64,000 nucleotides of DNA from Rhizobium sp. ASV8. GTDB lineage: Bacteria > Pseudomonadota > Alphaproteobacteria > Rhizobiales > Rhizobiaceae. Shown here piece after piece: positions 24,977-34,743 of this stretch (within the stretch, counting starts at the first letter, position 1; the number at the start of each line of letters is the position of its first letter). The translations under genes and the position numbers were made by a program. The stretch is taken from the NCBI RefSeq assembly GCF_016429255.1, contig NZ_JAELUG010000014.1, positions 1 through 64,000 of the forward strand, in the 5' to 3' direction. Below the pieces are notes generated by a model that was not told the origin of the DNA, searched no databases, and was given only the letters and a program-made list of their open reading frames with translations.

Positions 24977-27946
24977 TCAATCGAAATCTTCCTGGCTCGC
25001 ATTGCCACCGCCGTTGCGGTTGCCGGTGATGATCTCGCGCTTGCCGACGTGGTTGGCAGGGCCGACCAGACCGTCTTTTTCCATGCGCTCGACGAGCGAG
25101 GCGGCGCGGTTGTAGCCGATACCAAGGCGGCGCTGGATGTAGGAGGTCGAGCACTTCTTGTCGCGCATGACCACCTTGATCGCCTGCTCGTAGAGATCGT
25201 CTCCATCTTCCGAGGCGATCGCGCCCTTGTCGAAGACGGCCGTATCTTCCTCTTCGGCTTCCTCATCCTCATCGGCCGTAACCGTATCGAGATATTCCGG
25301 ACGGCCCTGCAGCTTCAGGTGGGCCACGACCTTTTCGACTTCCTCGTCGGAAACGAAGGGTCCGTGAACACGGGAAATGCGGCCGCCGCCGGCCATGTGC
25401 AGCATATCGCCCTGGCCGAGCAGCTGCTCGGCGCCCTGTTCGCCGAGAATGGTGCGGCTGTCGATCTTCGACGTCACCTGGAAAGAGATGCGCGTCGGGA
25501 AGTTCGCCTTGATCGTGCCGGTGATGACATCGACAGACGGACGCTGCGTCGCCATGATCAGATGGATGCCGGCGGCACGCGCCATCTGAGCCAGACGCTG
25601 GATCGCACCTTCGATTTCCTTGCCGGCGACCATCATCAGGTCGGCCATTTCGTCGACGATGACGACGATATAGGGCATCGGCGTCAGGTCCATTTCCTGG
25701 CTTTCTTCAATCGGGGCACCTGTGCCCTTGTCGAAGCCGGTCTGTACCATGACGTGGATCGTCTCGCCCTTTTCCTTGGCGGAGGCGACGCGGCTGTTGT
25801 AGCCGTCGATGTTGCGCACGCCGAGGCGCGACATCTTCTTGTAGCGATCCTCCATTTCGCGAACCGCCCACTTCAACGCCATGACGGCCTTCTTGGGATC
25901 GGTGACGACGGGGGTCAGCAGGTGCGGGATGCCGTCATAGACGGAGAGTTCCAGCATCTTCGGATCGACCATGATCAGGCGGCACTGTTCCGGCGTCATG
26001 CGGTAGAGCAACGACAGGATCATGGTGTTGATGGCGACAGACTTGCCCGAGCCGGTGGTGCCGGCAACGAGCAGATGCGGCATCTTCGCGAGTTCGGCAA
26101 TGACCGGCTCGCCACCGATCGTCTTGCCGAGGCCGAGCGCCAACTTGTAGCCGCTCTTCTCGAAGTCGGGCGAATCGATCATCTCGCGGAAGTACACGGT
26201 CTCACGATTGACGTTCGGCAGCTCGATACCGATGACATTGCGGCCGGGAACCACAGCAACGCGGGCCGACAGCGCCGACATCGAACGGGCGATATCGTCT
26301 GCGAGATTGATGACGCGCGAGGATTTGACGCCGGGCGCCGGCTCGAATTCATAAAGGGTGACGACCGGGCCGGGGCGAACGTGAATGATCTCGCCCTTCA
26401 CGCCGAAATCTTCAAGCACGCTTTCCAGCAGGCCGGCATTCTGCTCCAGGGTTTCCTGCGTCATGATCACGCCGGTGCGGGCCGCCGGCTCCTGCAGCAG
26501 TTCGCGCGGCGGCAGCTCGTACTCGCCGTCGGCGCTACGGGCGATCGGCCGCCATTCGGGCGGCGTCAGCAATGCGGGCCGGCGCGGCGTGATCCGCGAT
26601 GGTGGCGCGTCGATCAAACGCTGCGCTGCGGCCTCGACGGCCGGGAGTGCCGGTGCGGCCTTGGCAACGGGTTCGACCGGTGCGGATGCAACGACCTTTG
26701 TCGGCATCGGGGCCAGGACCATGACCGGGGTCGGACGGGCTTCCTCTGCTGGAGCAGCCTCTGCACCATAGACGGCAGCCACGAAAGCGGGGGGCACGAA
26801 TGCGTCCGGCGCGGCAATGACTTGCGGCTCGGCAGGAGCTGGCGCGGTGGTCTCGGACGTTGCCTCGACGACAGCGGTCTGAACGACGGCATCCCATGCC
26901 GCCAATTCGTCCATGGCGGGTGTGCTGACAGGTGCCGGCGCCAGGACAGAAGCGGCCACGATCGGGGCCACGACTTCCATCACGGCAGGCACTTCGGCGA
27001 CCGGCTGGACTTCGGCAGCCGTTGCGGGCCGACGGCATTCGACAACACGGAATTTCGCGACAATCGATTCGGCTTCGATCTCAAGCTCGGGGATCATCAC
27101 CGGCTGGGCCGGCGCACCCTTGATGGCGGACACGAATTCGCCGTCGAAAGGCATCGCGTCCCAGAAGGCGAAATCGGAAAGATGGGTAAGCCGCGACTCG
27201 ACCACAGGCGCGACTACAGACTCGGGAACACTTGACTGAACAGAGGAAGCATCCAGCGCGATCGCCGGAGCCTTCGAAAATGCGGTAGCGATAACGGTCA
27301 TCTCCAATGCGTCCGGCGAGGTCGCCGGGGATTTCTGAATTACTGACGGCATGTAGCCTTCGACCGCGAAAGGCATGTCCTCAAGCGGCGGCAAGTGGAA
27401 TTCGGCAGGCTGGACCGGCGGCGGCGCGATGATGGCCGGCGCAGCTTCGACAATGGGCTGCTCCATCACCCGCATCGCGACGTGCGTGGGGACCGGCCGC
27501 GCGACCTCGACGGGAGGTTCCGCAACAGGTCGGCGGCTGATGATTTCGTTTTCGCGCGTACGGGTGAACCGGACGTTCGGCCCCATGAGGAACGCGTTCT
27601 GCCAGCCTGGCGAAGCAAGATCCTCCGCGGAAATTCCCTGCGGCAGGACCGGCATCACCGGCGTGCTCTCCGCAGGTGTTGCCTGCAAGGCTTCTACGAC
27701 CGGTTTCGGGGCTGCGGCAGTCCTCTGCCTTGCCTCTTCGGCGCGACGCAGTTCCTCGGCCCGGCGCTGCTCCTCGGCCTTGCGCTTGGCTTCGCGGGCA
27801 TTGCGGATCTTCTCTTCCAGGAAAGCCCGGCGAGCAGCGATCTGCTCGGCCCGGCGAGCCTCTTCGGCCGCCTGTTCGGCTTCGAGTTCGCCCTCTGGCG
27901 GGACGCCTTGAGACGCATTTGAAAGTGTCGTTCGGGAAAGACGCAT
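24977..27946 (-). CDS. FtsK/SpoIIIE-type DNA translocase lacking the N-terminal membrane domain
   Basis: 989 residues. The C-terminal half is a complete FtsK motor: Walker A GTTGSGKS (about residue 625), Walker B VIVDEMAD (about 762), and the DNA-reading gamma winged helix (about 925-985, [18 protein letters not shown]). The N-terminus is not the usual four membrane segments: it opens with a charged coiled coil (about 20-75, rich in Glu, Ala, Arg) and a long Ala/Pro/Val-rich linker to about 460. It should pump DNA near the dimer-resolution site, but how it is placed at the septum is unclear. A typical FtsK may exist elsewhere in the genome. Confidence 0.9.
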   Translation of the reverse strand: MRLSRTTLSNASQGVPPEGELEAEQAAEEARRAEQIAARRAFLEEKIRNAREAKRKAEEQRRAEELRRAEEARQRTAAAPKPVVEALQATPAESTPVMPVLPQGISAEDLASPGWQNAFLMGPNVRFTRTRENEIISRRPVAEPPVEVARPVPTHVAMRVMEQPIVEAAPAIIAPPPVQPAEFHLPPLEDMPFAVEGYMPSVIQKSPATSPDALEMTVIATAFSKAPAIALDASSVQSSVPESVVAPVVESRLTHLSDFAFWDAMPFDGEFVSAIKGAPAQPVMIPELEIEAESIVAKFRVVECRRPATAAEVQPVAEVPAVMEVVAPIVAASVLAPAPVSTPAMDELAAWDAVVQTAVVEATSETTAPAPAEPQVIAAPDAFVPPAFVAAVYGAEAAPAEEARPTPVMVLAPMPTKVVASAPVEPVAKAAPALPAVEAAAQRLIDAPPSRITPRRPALLTPPEWRPIARSADGEYELPPRELLQEPAARTGVIMTQETLEQNAGLLESVLEDFGVKGEIIHVRPGPVVTLYEFEPAPGVKSSRVINLADDIARSMSALSARVAVVPGRNVIGIELPNVNRETVYFREMIDSPDFEKSGYKLALGLGKTIGGEPVIAELAKMPHLLVAGTTGSGKSVAINTMILSLLYRMTPEQCRLIMVDPKMLELSVYDGIPHLLTPVVTDPKKAVMALKWAVREMEDRYKKMSRLGVRNIDGYNSRVASAKEKGETIHVMVQTGFDKGTGAPIEESQEMDLTPMPYIVVIVDEMADLMMVAGKEIEGAIQRLAQMARAAGIHLIMATQRPSVDVITGTIKANFPTRISFQVTSKIDSRTILGEQGAEQLLGQGDMLHMAGGGRISRVHGPFVSDEEVEKVVAHLKLQGRPEYLDTVTADEDEEAEEEDTAVFDKGAIASEDGDDLYEQAIKVVMRDKKCSTSYIQRRLGIGYNRAASLVERMEKDGLVGPANHVGKREIITGNRNGGGNASQEDFD

Positions 27947-28005
27947 GAGACCTGCAACCCAGTCATTGATATTGCCGATGGCTTCTCAAATCGAATAGGG
28001 CAAGG

Positions 28006-28013
28006 ATGGTTAA
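28006..28013 (-). promoter_or_regulatory. CtrA half-site TTAACCAT upstream of ftsK
   Basis: TTAACCAT on the minus strand, 60 bases before the ftsK start. This is a described alternative CtrA motif. An eight-base match can occur by chance, but the site lies in the promoter region of a cell-division gene. Confidence 0.3.
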
Positions 28014-28166
28014 TAAGTTCCTTCCTGACACCCCTGAAAGCTCTTAATTCCCCCCTCCTGTGCCGCCGAAACAACATCGGAAATCCCCCGCAAACAGGCG
28101 CGCGGAAACAGCTTTGCCGTGCAGGAACACAGCAAAGGGGACGGATGGATTTTTTTGTTTGGCGCG

Positions 28167-30674
28167 TTACCTCGACGACGACAGTTGCGCGATCGAGAGC
28201 AGCGTGTCGGCGCTGATGCCAACGCCGGACGAGGAGCCACCGAGAATCGATAGGGCTGGCGACGTGGAGGACGTCGTATCGTTCTGCATGTCGTACATCG
28301 CGGAGAATCGCTGCAGCAGCGAGTTGACCTTGGTCGGATCCTGCAGATCGCTGACGTTGATGAAATTGCCCAGCATCTTGGCCTGCGTATCCACATCCAT
28401 GGACGACATGGCGCTCGGCAGGCTGAAGGTCGTTGTGATGACCTCGTAGAGCGCCGCATCCCCCATGATATCGTAGACCGAGTTGATACTCGGGGCCTTG
28501 CGCTGGAAATATAGCGCCAACCGCACGCCGGGATTCGTGTCGCCCTGCTGGTCTTCCAGCGTCTGATGCAGGAAGAGATCGTTGGTCGCCGACAGCGCCC
28601 CCTGGTTTTGTGCCGAACCGAGCTTGCTGTCGGTCAGATTGCCATCCGTGCCGAAGTTGAACGCTTCGACGATACTCTTGAACTTGGCGCCATCGGAGGT
28701 GTTGACGAAGCTCTTCGGATCGGAGGGATCGGAAGCGAAAGCCTTCTTCAGCGTCGCCGTGTCGACGGTTTTCGGATCGATGCCGTTGGCTGCGAGGACG
28801 AAATTGGTGAGCTTGCTGTCGGCCAGCAGATCCGTGACGCTCTTTACGTTGGCAATGTTGGTTGCAAAGTAGGTGCCAGCGTCCTTGGCATCGCTGGTGG
28901 CCTTGGTCAACAGCGCGCCCGTCAGCCCTGCCGTGCTGTGGGTGGAGTATTGAGAGATGAAACTGTTGACCTGCGTCGGCGACAGCGACTGAACCGGAGC
29001 CTTCAGATTGCCCTTGCTGTCGAAGTTGAAAGCCTCGGCGAGCGCCGTGAAGCGAGTATCCTTCAGCGAACTGACGTAGCTCTTCGGATCATAGGGATCG
29101 CTCTCGAGAATCTGCGTCAGTTGCGACTTCGTCACCTCGTTCGGGCCGATGCCGTAGGCGCGCAGCGCCATCTGATAGAGTTCTGGCGCGCTGTCGTTGG
29201 ATGTACTGCCGTCAGCGGTATTGCTCGCGAAGAAGTCCTTGATGGTCTTCACGTTGCCAAGGCGGTTCTTATAGTTGTTGACAGCGTCCGTCGTCAGGTT
29301 CGATTGCGAGGTCTTGTAATTGGTCATGTAGGCCGTCGAGGCAGCGTTGGTCGCGCTTTGCGACTGCGCTGTCTGGCCTGCAGGGAGCGTTCCGTCCGAT
29401 TGGAAATTGAAGGCGGCGACGACATTCGTCAGACCGAAGATCGAAGCGGTCGTCGGATCGGAGAAGGCGTTCTTGAAAACAACCGTGGGCGTGGTCGGAT
29501 CGACACCATAGGCCGTCTTGATATAGTCGAAGAGACGCGAATCCGACGTCAGTTGATCGATCGATGTTACCGAGCCGATGTGATCCTTGTAATACTGGTC
29601 GTTGTCTGCAGCACCGACACTGGTGACGAACGACGGTACGGTGGAATTGTAGGCGCTCATCACATCGGACTGCTGACCCAGCGTCTGCGGCCCTCCGACG
29701 TAGTTCGTGGCATAGGCAGCCGTCATGGCATTCACCTGATCCGACGTTTGCGCCTGCGAACCGGAGGCGACGGTCCCGTCGCTCTGGAAATTGAATTGCG
29801 CCATGACGCTCGTCAGCCCGTTCGACGTCGCGACGCCGGCATCCTCGGCCGAAGCATTGAACTGGTCGGCGGTGATATAGGCCGGAATGTTGAGAGCAGT
29901 CTTGACGTACTGGAAAAGCCGCGGGTTGGAGGTCAGTTGATCGACCGAGGTGATATTGCCGATATTCGCCTGGTAGTAGGCCGTGTCGCTGTCAGGCGTC
30001 GAAGCCTTCACCGTACCGTCGGCGTTGAAATTGAATGCGGCCGCAAGAGCCTTGTCGGCCGTGCCGCCGTTCTGGTTCAGATAGCTGTTGGGATCGTTTG
30101 GATCGCTCGTCAGCATCTGCTTCAAGCTATCGTTCGAGGTATAGGTCGGATCGAGGCCATAGGCCTGCAGCACGTAGTTTCGCAGGCGCGTATTGCCAAG
30201 AAGGTCATCGACCGTCTTAACCGAGCCGATATTCTGACTGTAATAGCTCGTTTCGGTAGCCGCGGACGTCTCTTCATTCGTAAACGATTGCTGATAAAGG
30301 CCGATGAGATCGTCTTCCTGTGCGCTCGTTTGCGCCGAATTCGTGCTGCCCGTGCCGAAATTGAACGCCGCGGCAAAGGCCTTGTATCGCGGATCGTTCA
30401 GCTGGTTCGCAAAACTGCTGGAATCGCTCAGGTTGCTCGTCAGCACCTGTTTCATAAAGGCCTTGGCATAGGTCATGTCGGAGAGCCCGTAGGCTTCCAT
30501 GGCATAACTGTATAGCTGATAGTCATTCACGAAGTCGTCGACGTTGGTTACTTTGCCGATATTGGCATTGTAATAGTCGATCTGACGCTTGCTTTGCGCC
30601 TGCGACGCCACCTGGTTGAGCGAGGTGGCCATATCTCTGGTTGCGATCGTATAACCAAGATAGGTGGAAATCAT
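28167..30674 (-). CDS. DUF1217 multi-repeat protein (flagellar-associated family)
   Basis: 835 residues built of seven diverged repeats at about 33-107, 144-219, 233-303, 361-431, 467-556, 601-680 and 720-795. The typical unit reads YY-x-x-N-I-G-x-V-x-T-V-D-D, then AYGLDP, SDPxDPxSY and AAAFNF-x-x-D-G. The start resembles flagellar rod/hook proteins (MISTYLGYTIATRDMATSLN) and there is no signal peptide. DUF1217 genes are often found in rhizobial flagellar clusters; here the gene is alone. Low in cysteine and rich in Ser/Thr/Asn/Asp, as in exported axial proteins. The seventh repeat is weak. Role inferred, not shown. Confidence 0.8.
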   Translation of the reverse strand: MISTYLGYTIATRDMATSLNQVASQAQSKRQIDYYNANIGKVTNVDDFVNDYQLYSYAMEAYGLSDMTYAKAFMKQVLTSNLSDSSSFANQLNDPRYKAFAAAFNFGTGSTNSAQTSAQEDDLIGLYQQSFTNEETSAATETSYYSQNIGSVKTVDDLLGNTRLRNYVLQAYGLDPTYTSNDSLKQMLTSDPNDPNSYLNQNGGTADKALAAAFNFNADGTVKASTPDSDTAYYQANIGNITSVDQLTSNPRLFQYVKTALNIPAYITADQFNASAEDAGVATSNGLTSVMAQFNFQSDGTVASGSQAQTSDQVNAMTAAYATNYVGGPQTLGQQSDVMSAYNSTVPSFVTSVGAADNDQYYKDHIGSVTSIDQLTSDSRLFDYIKTAYGVDPTTPTVVFKNAFSDPTTASIFGLTNVVAAFNFQSDGTLPAGQTAQSQSATNAASTAYMTNYKTSQSNLTTDAVNNYKNRLGNVKTIKDFFASNTADGSTSNDSAPELYQMALRAYGIGPNEVTKSQLTQILESDPYDPKSYVSSLKDTRFTALAEAFNFDSKGNLKAPVQSLSPTQVNSFISQYSTHSTAGLTGALLTKATSDAKDAGTYFATNIANVKSVTDLLADSKLTNFVLAANGIDPKTVDTATLKKAFASDPSDPKSFVNTSDGAKFKSIVEAFNFGTDGNLTDSKLGSAQNQGALSATNDLFLHQTLEDQQGDTNPGVRLALYFQRKAPSINSVYDIMGDAALYEVITTTFSLPSAMSSMDVDTQAKMLGNFINVSDLQDPTKVNSLLQRFSAMYDMQNDTTSSTSPALSILGGSSSGVGISADTLLSIAQLSSSR

Positions 30675-30990
30675 CAGCAGAATCCCAATAGATCTTCAAT
30701 ATAGTCGGCGAATCCATCTACGATTATTACATGCAAACCTTACCCGAGACTTACACGTACTCGTCTTATACGTGTACTATATTGAGGCGGCGGCCCTGCC
30801 GTGTATTCACCTTATGGAAACCCTGATGCATTCGACTTTGCTAACCATTTGAGGACGCAAAGTTTTCTTAACCTCGATTTTTAAGCTGTCTGGAAGGGAC
30901 GCCGCCTAATCTGCCCAACAACGAGAGGACAAAAGTTCTCCGAGAGAAGACCGGAAACCGGCTCTCAGGTAAAGCAAGGGTAGAGAATCG
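30675..30990. other. Divergent intergenic region with inverted repeats
   Basis: 316 bases between the DUF1217 gene (minus) and the DUF6101 gene (plus), holding both promoters. Two dyads are seen: ACACGTA (30753-30759) / TACGTGT (30769-30775), and a leader hairpin GAGAG...CCGG-AAA-CCGG-CTCTC (30942-30966) 24 bases before the DUF6101 start. CTAACCAT at 30841-30848 is one base from a CtrA half-site. No gene recognised. Confidence 0.5.
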
Positions 30991-31557
30991 ATGACAAATA
31001 CCGTCCTGAAGCCCGATTGGGCTGGAACCACACTGCGACTTGATCCGACGCGCTTTCCGCAACAGGTCAGCTACGCCATGAATGGTGCCGAGGGTGACGT
31101 CACCATCACGATCGACGAGCGCGGCGCGGTGCTGCGCAAGGTCCTGCCGTCAAGCGGACTGCCGCTGTCCGTCGCTCTGCCAAAGCGCGCTTTCATGGGT
31201 GTTGCAGCCCGCGCCATCGACCATGGCGACGGCGAAGTCACCGTCACGCTGGAACTGCATCACTCCGATCCGGACCTCTGCATCCCCCTCCTCGTCGCTC
31301 ACGACTTGAGCGACATCGCCGCCGACTGGCGCTCCTGGTCGGAAGCCTTCCGTATTCCGATGCTGATGATCGAAGCCGACGGGGTTGCTCGCCCGCTGGA
31401 AGAACATCTCGGCGGCGTCCGTTCACAGGACAGCCAGCCGCGTCGCCGCCACGCCTACTTTGCCGACCGCCGCCCGCGCTTCCTGGTGCGCCGCTCCACC
31501 GGCAAGCTCGGCATCAAGATGAAGATCGAAGGCCGCGAGATCATCGCAAGGCGCTGA
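30991..31557 (+). CDS. DUF6101 family protein
   Basis: 188-residue soluble protein of a family found in Rhizobiales, with unknown function. The N-terminal two thirds look like a beta-rich domain (VTITIDERGAVLRKVLP, VTVTLELHHSDPDLCIPLLV); the C-terminal tail is rich in arginine (RRRHAYFADRRPRFLVRR) and could bind nucleic acid or membrane. No signal peptide. A leader hairpin precedes the start, and a strong bidirectional hairpin follows the stop. Confidence 0.75.
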   Translation: MTNTVLKPDWAGTTLRLDPTRFPQQVSYAMNGAEGDVTITIDERGAVLRKVLPSSGLPLSVALPKRAFMGVAARAIDHGDGEVTVTLELHHSDPDLCIPLLVAHDLSDIAADWRSWSEAFRIPMLMIEADGVARPLEEHLGGVRSQDSQPRRRHAYFADRRPRFLVRRSTGKLGIKMKIEGREIIARR

Positions 31558-31591
31558 GCCCGGCAAAGACAATTCCCGATACGATCGGAGA

Positions 31592-31622
31592 GCGGCCGCG
31601 AGAGATTTACTCCCGCGGCCGC
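31592..31622. terminator. Bidirectional hairpin between convergent genes
   Basis: Perfect arms GCGGCCGCG (31592-31600) and CGCGGCCGC (31614-31622) with a 13-base loop. It separates the DUF6101 gene from the convergent GNAT gene. No T run follows, so termination would rely on stem strength or Rho. Confidence 0.6.
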
Positions 31623-31627
31623 AATCA

Positions 31628-32083
31628 TTATGGCTCCAACGATCGCTCCATGACGATCGTGCGCTCTTCCCAGTAGTAACGATCTTCCACGACCTCGAAA
31701 CCGAGCCTGGCGTAGAAACCTTGCGCGGTGACCGATGATGGTACGCTTAGGGTCTTGATGCCTTGCGCTTGCGCTGCGCCGATGAGCGCGGCCATGAGCC
31801 TGGAGCCGATGCCCAGCTTCTGCGCCGAAGGCGATACGAATACGCTGCGGACGACGGCTCCGTCGAGGCTGCCGGTGCCTAACACGGCTCCGCCTTCAGC
31901 CGCGACGAAGACCATTCGAGAGCGCAGGAGGCTGCGCACGGCAGCGGGGCTGAAGTTTTCGACGACGCGATCGATAATCGCGGGGGAGTAATCCCTGGCA
32001 TTGGTCTGGCGCAGCGCGTCGACGATCACCAGGCTGATTGCTTCTGCATCCCCCTCCCGTGCCAGGCGAATTTCACAGGCCAC
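31628..32083 (-). CDS. GNAT family N-acetyltransferase
   Basis: 151 residues with the GNAT fold. The acetyl-CoA pyrophosphate loop is seen as V-S-P-S-A-Q-K-L-G-I-G-S-R-L, which follows the beta strand DGAVVRSVFV, and the C-terminal part contains AQGFYARLGFEVVED. The substrate cannot be named. It lies 22 bases downstream of ubiA on the same strand and may be cotranscribed with it. Confidence 0.85.
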   Translation of the reverse strand: MACEIRLAREGDAEAISLVIVDALRQTNARDYSPAIIDRVVENFSPAAVRSLLRSRMVFVAAEGGAVLGTGSLDGAVVRSVFVSPSAQKLGIGSRLMAALIGAAQAQGIKTLSVPSSVTAQGFYARLGFEVVEDRYYWEERTIVMERSLEP

Positions 32084-32105
32084 CGCAAAACCTCACCAGC
32101 GGTTG

Positions 32106-33068
32106 TTAAGGAACGAGGAACAGAAACGACAGAAAGAGCCCGGCAAAGATGATCAGACCGACCCGGTTGTTGGATTTGAACAGGGCAAGGCATTGCTCCC
32201 CGTCGTTGATGTCGAGCACGGCGATCTGATAGGCGAACATGCCGCCAGCAATGATCAGGCCAATGTAGGACAGGCCGCCCGCTCCGGCCAGGGCAAAGGC
32301 AACCAGCATCAAAAGCAGCGTCGCGCCGTAGAGGCCGACCAGCCAGAGGCGCGTCTGGTCGCCGAACAACCGCGCGGTCGAACGTACGCCGATCAGCTCG
32401 TCGTCCTCCTTGTCCTGATGCGCATAGATCGTGTCGTATCCGATCGTCCAGAGGATCGCGGCCAGGTAGAGAACGATCGCCGCAAAGGACAGGTTACCGA
32501 AAAGACCGGCCCATCCCATCAGGGCGCCCCAGGAAAAAGCGAGCCCGAGGAAGAATTGCGGCCAGTCGGTGAAGCGCTTGGCGAAAGGATAGAGCGCGAC
32601 GATACCGAGCGACAGCACGCCGAGGATGACGGTAAACCAGTTGAACTGCAGCACAACCAGCAGGCCGACGAGAGCCTGAAGCGCGATGAAGACCTTGGCT
32701 TGAAGGCGCGTCACGCGGCCCGATGGCAGCGGGCGCGACCGGGTGCGCGCCACAGACATGTCGATCTCGTGGTCGACCAGATCATTATAGGTGCAGCCGG
32801 CGCCCCGCATGGCGACCGCGCCGATGAAATAAAGCGCGAGGTGATAGATCACGACCAGGCCCGGCGAACCCCGTCCCATCGAAATCGAGGCATTGGCGGC
32901 GAGCGCCACCGACCAGAAACACGGCCACATCAGGAGCTGCCAGCCGATCGGCCTGTCCCAGCGCGCCAGCTGCGCATAGGGCCAGAGCCACGGGGGCAGC
33001 ACTCGATACACCCAGTTTCCGGATGGCGCGTCAGCGACGCGCCCGTTGATGTCGCCTGTCTTTTGCAT
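32106..33068 (-). CDS. ubiA: 4-hydroxybenzoate polyprenyltransferase
   Basis: 320-residue polytopic membrane enzyme that attaches a long isoprenoid chain to 4-hydroxybenzoate in ubiquinone synthesis. The first Asp-rich magnesium site reads NDLVDHEID followed by RTRSRPLPSG; the second is YAHQDKEDDELIG. Eight or so hydrophobic segments are visible. It would use the chain made by the polyprenyl synthase encoded at 55102-56118. A GNAT gene follows closely. Confidence 0.93.
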   Translation of the reverse strand: MQKTGDINGRVADAPSGNWVYRVLPPWLWPYAQLARWDRPIGWQLLMWPCFWSVALAANASISMGRGSPGLVVIYHLALYFIGAVAMRGAGCTYNDLVDHEIDMSVARTRSRPLPSGRVTRLQAKVFIALQALVGLLVVLQFNWFTVILGVLSLGIVALYPFAKRFTDWPQFFLGLAFSWGALMGWAGLFGNLSFAAIVLYLAAILWTIGYDTIYAHQDKEDDELIGVRSTARLFGDQTRLWLVGLYGATLLLMLVAFALAGAGGLSYIGLIIAGGMFAYQIAVLDINDGEQCLALFKSNNRVGLIIFAGLFLSFLFLVP

Positions 33069-33135
33069 GAGCGAGTAGTAGTGATATCAGGCGTTCAAGG
33101 TCAAGCGGCGACGGGGCCGCAGCCCCGCTCATTCG

Positions 33136-33942
33136 TCAGTTGGCCGTGAAGTTGAACTTGTAGCTGGCCGACATGCCAATGAGGAGCTGGTTGCGGTCGC
33201 CGCGCTCGCGCACGAGGCTGCTGTCGGCGGCAGGACCAGTCAGGCGCGTATATTCGAGGAATGTGCTGGTGGTCCAGTTCTCCGATGCCTTCCAGGTCAA
33301 TGCACCGCCAACACCAACGGATTTGATGCCGCCTCCCGGATTATAGGGGCTAAGGCCCGATGCCGCCGACTCCCGGGCATTGACGCCATAATAGGTGTTG
33401 AAATAGTCGCTCGAGGCGACAGTCATACGGGGGCCGCCGGACAGGCGTAGTTCCGGGGTGATGTCGGTGAAGGCATCGACGGCGGCATCGGCGACGAGGC
33501 CGCTATGGGCACGGATGCCCTGGCGCACTTCGACACGCGCGCGCAGCCAATCGGTCGGATAGACCTCGGCGAAACCGCCGGCCTCCAGGCCCCATTTCAC
33601 CTTTTTAAGCCCTTTGAGTTCACTGCCGTCGCTGGTGTCGCGGCTGCGCACGAACTTGCCGACGATACCGACCCGAAAGGCATCACTCTCGATGAGAGCG
33701 AAGGACGGATTGTCGTTACGCGAGGAGAAACGCGGGCCTGGCCCCTGCCTGCCGACCGACACCAGCGGCTGCCATTGCAGCCTGTTGTGCTTGCCGCCTT
33801 CGAATTTGGGCGCAGAGAAACCGGCCGCGCCGACGCTTAGATACCAATTGCCCGACCAGAAATGCTGGCCGTCTGCGGCGGCCGCAGAAGCAGAAGCGAC
33901 GAGCAAACCGAAACTGATGAAAAGACGCGATCTCGCGAACAT
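33136..33942 (-). CDS. MipA/OmpV family outer membrane protein
   Basis: 268 residues with a signal peptide (cleavage near AAAADG) and a C-terminal beta-barrel ending in an alternating aromatic strand (SYKFNF near the end). The family block YFNTYYGVNARESAASGLSP followed by a Gly-rich turn is clear. MipA-type proteins are outer membrane scaffolds or porin-like barrels. The start at 33942 (MFARSRLF) follows a GGGGG stretch on the coding strand; the frame extends upstream to 33981 without support. Confidence 0.85.
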   Translation of the reverse strand: MFARSRLFISFGLLVASASAAAADGQHFWSGNWYLSVGAAGFSAPKFEGGKHNRLQWQPLVSVGRQGPGPRFSSRNDNPSFALIESDAFRVGIVGKFVRSRDTSDGSELKGLKKVKWGLEAGGFAEVYPTDWLRARVEVRQGIRAHSGLVADAAVDAFTDITPELRLSGGPRMTVASSDYFNTYYGVNARESAASGLSPYNPGGGIKSVGVGGALTWKASENWTTSTFLEYTRLTGPAADSSLVRERGDRNQLLIGMSASYKFNFTAN

Positions 33943-34211
33943 GATGCAACCCCCTGATACGCAATACAAAAGGCCATACACGCGGCCCTAGAGTTGCCCC
34001 AAACTATTCGGATCGCGTTACCGCTCTCTTAACCACAACGAACTGTTACCGACGGCAGCGAATTTAAGTGGAAAACCGGCCCAGCCGTTGCTTTGCGCCG
34101 ACGTGCCGCGGTGATTTAAATCCGAAATGGATTATTCAATCACAGGTACTGATCGGATGGTGCGGGCAATATCTGATCAATCGAAGCCCCATAGTCTGCA
34201 GAGAGAAACAC

Positions 34212-34646
34212 ATGAAGACCACATCCCTGATTTCCCTGGGCTTATTTCTCGGCATCGGCGTGGCACTCTCAAGCTGTGTCGGCACTCCGATCAGCGGCGC
34301 CAAGCAAAGCCAGTTTTCCGTCAGGGCCGCATCCGGCAAGAAGACAAAAATCACCAGCGCTTCTCTTGTAAAGCAGGATTGCACCTTCGCAGGCTTCCCG
34401 TATACGGGCGTCGTCAAGGATCCGGCCCATGGCAAGGTCGAGGTCGAGCATGGCCCGGTGGCCGCGAAATTCCCGAAGGACAGCAACGCCTATCTGTGCA
34501 GCGGCAAGACAGTTCAGGGCAACATCATCTACTATACGCCAAACGCCGGCTTCACCGGGACGGATCAGTTCACGCTGCGGCTGACGGGATTGCATACCGA
34601 CGGCACGGTGCAGGACGGAACGTTCAAGGTTCATGTCGGGCGATAG
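34212..34646 (+). CDS. Putative lipoprotein with Ig-like fold
   Basis: 144 residues with a lipoprotein signal: basic N-terminus, hydrophobic stretch and lipobox LSSC, with the modified cysteine near residue 21. The mature part has the tail of bacterial cadherin or Ig-like repeats (IIYYTPNAGFTGTDQFTLR), which is a common surface beta domain. Four cysteines remain after the lipobox region. Function unknown; found as small secreted proteins in rhizobia. The ATG at 34212 is preferred because a lipobox follows it. Confidence 0.7.
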   Translation: MKTTSLISLGLFLGIGVALSSCVGTPISGAKQSQFSVRAASGKKTKITSASLVKQDCTFAGFPYTGVVKDPAHGKVEVEHGPVAAKFPKDSNAYLCSGKTVQGNIIYYTPNAGFTGTDQFTLRLTGLHTDGTVQDGTFKVHVGR

Positions 34647-34690
34647 CCCGAAAGTCGGTCAACCCGGCAACGGCAACCCAGAAATGCGAA

Positions 34691-34720
34691 CGCCGGCCCA
34701 TGGAAATCCAAGGGCCGGCG
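34691..34720. terminator. Hairpin between lipoprotein and cfa genes
   Basis: Perfect arms CGCCGGCCC (34691-34699) and GGGCCGGCG (34712-34720) around a 12-base loop, placed between two convergent genes. No T run, so this is a likely but unproven terminator. Confidence 0.55.
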
Positions 34721-34743
34721 CGATGAAGTGACGATAGGGAATT

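Noticed and set aside
25049..27235. Long plus-strand frame opposite ftsK
   Set aside because: His/Asp/Arg/Gly-rich composition with no domain; the minus-strand FtsK motifs are unambiguous.
28566..30515. Long plus-strand frame opposite the DUF1217 gene
   Set aside because: Arginine- and valine-rich shadow of the repeat protein; its apparent internal repeats mirror the repeats of the real gene.
30838..30882. CtrA box upstream of the DUF6101/DUF1217 genes
   Set aside because: CTAACCAT is one base off the half-site, and TTAA...TTAA nearby has a 9-base, not 7-base, spacer.
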